A stretch of DNA of 17,277 bases from an uncultured Lachnospiraceae bacterium (GTDB taxonomy: Bacteria > Bacillota > Clostridia > Lachnospirales > Lachnospiraceae), in the NCBI GenBank assembly GCA_937891165.1, contig CALAEX010000016.1, forward strand, positions 1 to 17,277, given 5' to 3'. Made by a program: the position numbers and the translations under genes. Positions 14,333 through 17,277 of this stretch are shown piece after piece (the first letter of the stretch is position 1; every line of letters begins with the position of its first letter). Below the pieces are notes generated by a model that saw nothing but the letters and a program-made list of their open reading frames with translations, did no database searches and was not told where the DNA came from.

Positions 14333-15108
14333 TTACTAGTACATCCAATGTTCAAATGAAACAAATTGTGTCATTATTAAAAAAAGCAAAGGAAAGAAAA
14401 ATACAACAAGCATTTGTCATAGAAGGTAAAAAAATGTTTGAGGAAATTTGTGAACAAAAAGAACGAGTGAGAAAGGCGTATTTTTCTGAAAGTTACTGGA
14501 AGGAAACGTATGAAAATCAAACGTTACCTGTAGTTCCTTATGAAATTGTGGCAGATTCTGTATTTGATGCTATAGCAGAAACAGTAACACCGCAAGGAGT
14601 ACTTGCGATTGTAGAAATGCCACAATATTCCTTAGAACAAATGGTAAAAAATGCAGGAACGCTTGTATTATTGGAAGATTTAAGAGACCCCGGAAACTTA
14701 GGAACCATTTTGCGAACCGCAGAAGCCGCAGGAGTAGCAGGGGTTATTTTAAGTAAGGAGTCCGTAGATATTTATAATCCAAAAGTGATTCGTTCCACGA
14801 TGGGAGCAGTTTATCGAGTACCATTTATCTATGTAGAAGATTTTAAAGGACTTCTTTTAGAATTGAAAGAACAAAAGGTTCGATTGCTTGCAGCACATTT
14901 GCAAGGAACAAAGACACTGGATAAAGCAGATTATAGTGGCAAAGTGGGAATCTTAATAGGAAATGAAGCAAATGGTCTTTCGGATGAAGTTGCATCCTTA
15001 GCAGAAGAAAAAGTAATTATTCCAATGGCAGGTAATGTGGAATCATTGAATGCAGCAGTGGCAGCAGCACTTTTGATGTATGAAGCGTTTCGGAATCAAA
15101 AATGGTAA
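14329..15108 (+). CDS. TrmH/SpoU-family RNA 2'-O-methyltransferase
   Basis: The SPOUT-class methyltransferase of 259 residues uses S-adenosylmethionine to methylate a ribose in rRNA or tRNA. The N-terminal 1-95 is the substrate-binding domain (EGKKMFEEI). The knot domain has motif 1 DPGNLGTILRTAEAAG (119-134, with N123 and R129), motif 2 NPKVIRSTMGAVYRVPF (150-166) and motif 3 ILIGNEANGLSDE with IPMAGNVESLNAAVA (208-245). Exact target is not readable; the closest general class is 23S rRNA guanosine or tRNA/rRNA methyltransferases of the RlmB/YsgA type. It is translationally coupled to ktrA by a four-base overlap, with no obvious functional link, and ends with a strong terminator. Confidence 0.92.
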   Translation: MITSTSNVQMKQIVSLLKKAKERKIQQAFVIEGKKMFEEICEQKERVRKAYFSESYWKETYENQTLPVVPYEIVADSVFDAIAETVTPQGVLAIVEMPQYSLEQMVKNAGTLVLLEDLRDPGNLGTILRTAEAAGVAGVILSKESVDIYNPKVIRSTMGAVYRVPFIYVEDFKGLLLELKEQKVRLLAAHLQGTKTLDKADYSGKVGILIGNEANGLSDEVASLAEEKVIIPMAGNVESLNAAVAAALLMYEAFRNQKW

Positions 15109-15117
15109 GTTAAGAAG

Positions 15118-15159
15118 TAGAGTGACAGAATGTGTCGGATTCTGTCACTCTATTTTTTT
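15118..15159 (+). terminator. Intrinsic terminator of the ktr-methyltransferase operon
   Basis: A perfect 14-bp stem (15118-15131 with 15139-15152) with a GTGTCGG loop is followed by T8. Confidence 0.95.
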
Positions 15160-15175
15160 AATTTCCTCTCTTGGT

Positions 15176-15205
15176 TTGACAAACTTTTTACGAAAATTCT
15201 TATAT
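15176..15205 (+). promoter_or_regulatory. Promoter of the 15248 membrane protein gene
   Basis: TTGACA (15176-15181) and TTATAT (15200-15205) are 18 bases apart, directly after the preceding terminator. AAGGAAGGTG, a good ribosome site, follows before the ATG at 15248. Confidence 0.6.
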
Positions 15206-15247
15206 TATGAAGTAGAAAAAATAAAGAAAAGGAAGGTGTAAAGGAAA

Positions 15248-16048
15248 ATGGGACAAGCGTTGTATTATATCACGCTAGGTTGTTGTGTGACAGGTTGTAC
15301 ATTGCGAATTATATTAGCGGGATATTATCTAGGGCTTTTGAATGCCATGAAGAACATGAAGACAACGAAAAGCAAATGGATGGCGAAGATGAAGGAAAAA
15401 TTTATCCTACGTTATCAAGCAATGTTGGGAGTACAAAACGTGGAAACTTTTGTAGGTCGATTTTTAGCAGAGGGAAAATTACTTGGGATTTCTTTGTCTA
15501 CATGGAATGGAATTCATTTACAGATGATAAGTCTTTGTCTATTGCTTGGTGCGATGGAAGCATTTCATCTTTGTGTAGAAATGGCACAGACACAAGAAGT
15601 AATGATGGCAATGTTTCAAGGACTTTGGACAAGTGTACTGCTTCTTTTAGTCGATGGGTTTTGTATGATATCAGGAAAAGTAAATGCTTTGCGGGACGGT
15701 ATGTGTGATTACTTGGAAAACTATTTAAAAGTATGTTTAGAACATGACTATGCAGTATGGGGAAAAAATACAGAGGAACTAAGACAAACAAAACAAGTAT
15801 TAGATGCTCAAATGCAAATTGTGGATGAGAAAAATTATAAAAGAGAGAAAAAAACTGTTAAAAAACAACAGCAACAACCACAAAGGAGAGTGGAACGAGA
15901 TGTTGTTATGTTAAAGAAAGAAGTAGCAGAACGTAGAAAGAAAACAGCAGAGGCGGCAGTTGCAGCTACAGCAGAACCAGAAAAAGTTTCAGTTTCAGGA
16001 AGTAGTCAAGTGGAAGAATTATTAAGGGAGTTGAGTTTAGAGCTTTAG
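15248..16048 (+). CDS. Membrane protein of unknown function
   Basis: The protein of 266 residues starts with a hydrophobic segment containing cysteines (about 5-30, TLGCCVTGCTLRIILAGYY). Two more hydrophobic segments lie at about 92-110 and 120-140, giving three probable membrane helices. A long hydrophilic tail from about 160 is charged helix with a QQQQPQRR stretch, an Ala-rich part and a final acidic amphipathic helix (EELLRELSLEL). No catalytic motif is visible and I do not recognise a named family; the layout suggests a membrane-anchored cytoplasmic coiled-coil protein. It has its own promoter and ribosome site and is followed by convergent genes. No clear terminator is seen after it. 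Confidence 0.8.
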   Translation: MGQALYYITLGCCVTGCTLRIILAGYYLGLLNAMKNMKTTKSKWMAKMKEKFILRYQAMLGVQNVETFVGRFLAEGKLLGISLSTWNGIHLQMISLCLLLGAMEAFHLCVEMAQTQEVMMAMFQGLWTSVLLLLVDGFCMISGKVNALRDGMCDYLENYLKVCLEHDYAVWGKNTEELRQTKQVLDAQMQIVDEKNYKREKKTVKKQQQQPQRRVERDVVMLKKEVAERRKKTAEAAVAATAEPEKVSVSGSSQVEELLRELSLEL

Positions 16049-16057
16049 TACATAATG

Positions 16058-16231
16058 TCATAGATAAAAATTTTCATTTTTAAGAAAGCCAATCTTGGTA
16101 ATATCTGTTAGAACACGCTCTTGCTCGGGACGAGATGGAACAGTACTAGGCTTAAAAAGGGGATGTTTTGCATAGATACTACCAAGATTCGACTTCTTTG
16201 AAATTCTATAATCTTTTATTATAATATACAT
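16058..16231 (-). CDS. Small ORF of 57 residues, unknown
   Basis: The frame runs from ATG at 16231-16229 to TGA at 16060-16058. Its middle (NLGSIYAKHPLFKPSTVPSR, then PEQERVLTDITKIGFLK) has protein-like composition and is richer in G+C than the flanking DNA, which supports past or present coding. No good Shine-Dalgarno precedes the ATG, so it could be the decayed tail of a longer gene or be translated from the upstream genes. No family recognised. Confidence 0.4.
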   Translation of the reverse strand: MYIIIKDYRISKKSNLGSIYAKHPLFKPSTVPSRPEQERVLTDITKIGFLKNENFYL

Positions 16232-16261
16232 TTGATAATTTTTTCAAAAAAACTTATTGAA

Positions 16262-16516
16262 TTACATGGTGACACTGTATTCTTCACAAATGCAATCATA
16301 TAAGACATCTCGGAAATGTTCTATATGTAAGTCAAATTGATTAAATTTTTCTACTAATTTTTCTACAAAATTCAAATTAACAGATACATTGGGAACTTCA
16401 TCTAATTTAATTCTATTTCCCGCATGAAAAGTAACTGCTTGAATTCCATAGACTGTACAAGGAGAATTCTCATGTTCAGATGTTGATTCTGTAATTTCAA
16501 ATACTATTTTGTTCAT
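16262..16516 (-). CDS. DUF6514-like small protein
   Basis: The acidic soluble protein of 84 residues has the plan of the clostridial DUF6514 family: a start of beta strands, YGIQAV at 23-28, a variable loop, VSVNLNFVEKLVEKFNQFDL and a final IEHFRDVLYD, which matches the usual xHLxDVIEDFL ending. The match is from memory of the family pattern, and the function of DUF6514 is not known. A GGCGG ribosome-type site lies just before the ATG. It is the second gene of a leftward trio, 68 bases after the Spo0A-like gene, and is probably co-transcribed with it. Confidence 0.65.
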   Translation of the reverse strand: MNKIVFEITESTSEHENSPCTVYGIQAVTFHAGNRIKLDEVPNVSVNLNFVEKLVEKFNQFDLHIEHFRDVLYDCICEEYSVTM

Positions 16517-16584
16517 AATTTTTTTCCGCCTTCTTTTTTATTATTTGTATAGTGAAACGAATATTATTCGCTTTGCTATTTATT

Positions 16585-17073
16585 TCATCTTAAAAGTTCT
16601 ACTGTGTTTGTGACATCACACATAACATTATTACAAAATTTACATAGAGTACCACTAATAGGACAGGTAATTACATTCTCTTTTTCATATGATGGAGCAA
16701 TGGATTGTTTATTTATGTTGGACAAAACATAATCATATAGCAAAATTAAAAATGCTGCATTGCTTAATCGTTTGTTTGTATTCTCTTTACCAAATATTTC
16801 AATGATGAGGTCAGGATTTTTGTCTTGTTTCCAAATAAGTTCGATGACTTTACGAATATTTTTTTCGATACATTTATCAGAAGTATTATATTGCTTTGCA
16901 ATGTCTACATATAAAATTTTTGTGATTGGTAAAAAATTAGTTTCATGCTCATGAATGAATTCAATACTCGAAAGAATATAATGATATCCTTTGTATGTTT
17001 TGCAAGCTCCTAGCTGATTTAAAATATTCATAGTTTTTGCTCTATATATCATCTGTCTAATTCTCCAATACAT
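16585..17073 (-). CDS. Spo0A C-terminal-domain DNA-binding protein lacking receiver
   Basis: The protein of 162 residues matches the DNA-binding effector domain of Spo0A. LGACKTYKGYHYILSSIEFI aligns with the first helices, and TKILYVDIAKQYNTSDKCIE followed by KNIRKVIELIW (51-81) aligns with the helix-turn-helix and recognition helix, including the conserved Arg in the IRxxIE part. The phosphoreceiver domain of real Spo0A (about 120-130 residues) is absent, so control by phosphorylation is not expected. A C-terminal extension carries Cys137, Cys144, Cys147 and Cys152 (CPISGTLCKFCNNVMC), a likely metal-binding site not found in Spo0A. It is probably a transcription factor acting at 0A-box-like sites, perhaps controlling itself, since two such boxes lie upstream. 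It is the first gene of a leftward trio. Confidence 0.85.
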   Translation of the reverse strand: MYWRIRQMIYRAKTMNILNQLGACKTYKGYHYILSSIEFIHEHETNFLPITKILYVDIAKQYNTSDKCIEKNIRKVIELIWKQDKNPDLIIEIFGKENTNKRLSNAAFLILLYDYVLSNINKQSIAPSYEKENVITCPISGTLCKFCNNVMCDVTNTVELLR

Positions 17074-17099
17074 ATAAAATTTCTCTAAAGATTACTTAT

Positions 17100-17128
17100 A
17101 TGTTAAGATAATATGAAGAAAATTACAA
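17100..17128 (-). promoter_or_regulatory. Candidate promoter of the Spo0A-like gene
   Basis: On the minus strand TTGTAA (17128-17123) and TAACAT (17105-17100) are 17 bases apart, 27 bases before the start codon. Both are imperfect; TATAAG a little downstream is an alternative -10. Confidence 0.4.
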
Positions 17129-17136
17129 ACTTTTCC

Positions 17137-17155
17137 TTTCGACTTTTATCGACCT
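17137..17155 (-). promoter_or_regulatory. Two tandem 0A-box-like sites
   Basis: On the minus strand GGTCGATAAAAGTCGAAAG contains two direct copies of the GTCGA core, spaced ten bases apart (one helical turn). The right-hand copy, AGTCGAAA, differs from the Spo0A consensus TGTCGAA in one base. They lie just upstream of the -35 of a gene whose product carries the Spo0A DNA-binding domain. Confidence 0.5.
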
Positions 17156-17168
17156 TTTTAAATAATAA

Positions 17169-17222
17169 AAAATAGAAATAGCATTGGTATTATGAAAAAG
17201 ATACCAATGCTATTTCTATTTT
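17169..17222. terminator. Perfect 22-bp stem-loop, likely terminator
   Basis: Arms 17169-17190 and 17201-17222 are exact reverse complements around TATGAAAAAG. Read leftward it is followed by TTATTATTT and makes a good terminator for a leftward gene beyond the edge; read rightward the T-rich end is inside the stem and the probable intron starts five bases later. Confidence 0.75.
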
Positions 17223-17227
17223 ATAGT

Positions 17228-17277
17228 GTGTGCCAAGCATGGCACTAATCTTGCTAGTGAAAGTCTAGCCACGGGTA
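17228..17277 (+). mobile_element. 5' end of a group II intron, probably class IIC
   Basis: GTGTGCC starts the element, matching the GUGYG 5' boundary of group II introns. GTGCC/GGCAC form the first stem around AAGCAT, and CTAGTGAAAGTCTAG then ACGGGTA match domain I of bacterial introns. The position immediately after a terminator-like hairpin is the known target preference of class IIC introns. The reverse transcriptase gene, domains V-VI and the 3' end lie beyond the edge, so completeness is unknown. An alternative start two bases upstream (GTGTG at 17226) cannot be excluded. Confidence 0.7.

Noticed and set aside
16058..16516. Toxin-antitoxin pair made of the two small minus-strand genes
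   Set aside because: The 84-residue protein fits DUF6514 and the 57-residue ORF shows no toxin or antitoxin fold motif; the size alone is not evidence.
1..17277. CRISPR array, tRNA or rRNA genes
   Set aside because: I saw no regularly spaced repeats and no cloverleaf or rRNA signature.

Overview
The window comes from a low-GC, Gram-positive, anaerobic Clostridia-type chromosome, most likely Lachnospiraceae. The evidence is the A+T-rich coding, strong GGAGG ribosome-binding sites, U-tailed intrinsic terminators, a clostridial-type RF1, a Ktr potassium system, a yybP-ykoY manganese riboswitch and a Spo0A-type DNA-binding protein. Species cannot be fixed from the sequence alone.

Layout. At 1-72 (minus) the first codons of an unknown leftward gene run off the edge. 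At 232-1305 (plus) lies prfA with a strong terminator. At 1397-1591 (minus) is a small cysteine-containing protein. From about 1705 to 10851 (plus) there is a compact accessory block of five genes: a coiled-coil protein with a C-terminal membrane hairpin, two consecutive dynamin-like GTPases, a large SF1 (Upf1/DNA2-type) helicase whose N-terminus is split off by a frameshift, and a winged-helix/phospholipase-D-fold protein. From 10902 to 15159 (plus) the genes are of housekeeping type: a promoter and Mn2+ riboswitch with its own terminator, a CaCA-family cation antiporter, a terminator, then ktrB-ktrA-trmH/spoU and a terminator. At 15248-16048 (plus) is a Lachnospiraceae-type membrane protein of unknown role. 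At 16058-17073 (minus) are three small genes: a Spo0A C-terminal-domain protein without receiver, a DUF6514-like protein and a 57-residue ORF. The right edge (17169-17277) holds a 22-bp perfect stem-loop followed at once by what looks like the 5' end of a group II intron.

The most interesting part is the 1705-10851 block. It has a single plausible promoter region, genes overlapping or separated by 3-42 bases, no internal terminator that I can see, and housekeeping genes on both sides. It couples membrane-remodelling GTPases (one with a canonical NKxD G4 motif, one without) to a helicase and a PLD-fold enzyme. That mix suggests an anti-mobile-element (defence) system of dynamin type with added nucleic-acid sensor and effector modules. 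The function is inference; the domain calls are read from motifs. Two eight-base homopolymers (G8 in the Shine-Dalgarno position of the first gene, T8 at the helicase frame break) raise the possibility of on/off variation or of sequencing error.

The riboswitch-antiporter unit is probably a manganese-inducible cation efflux module. ktrB-ktrA make a potassium uptake channel and its gating ring. The Spo0A-like gene has two 0A-box-like sequences just upstream of its likely promoter.
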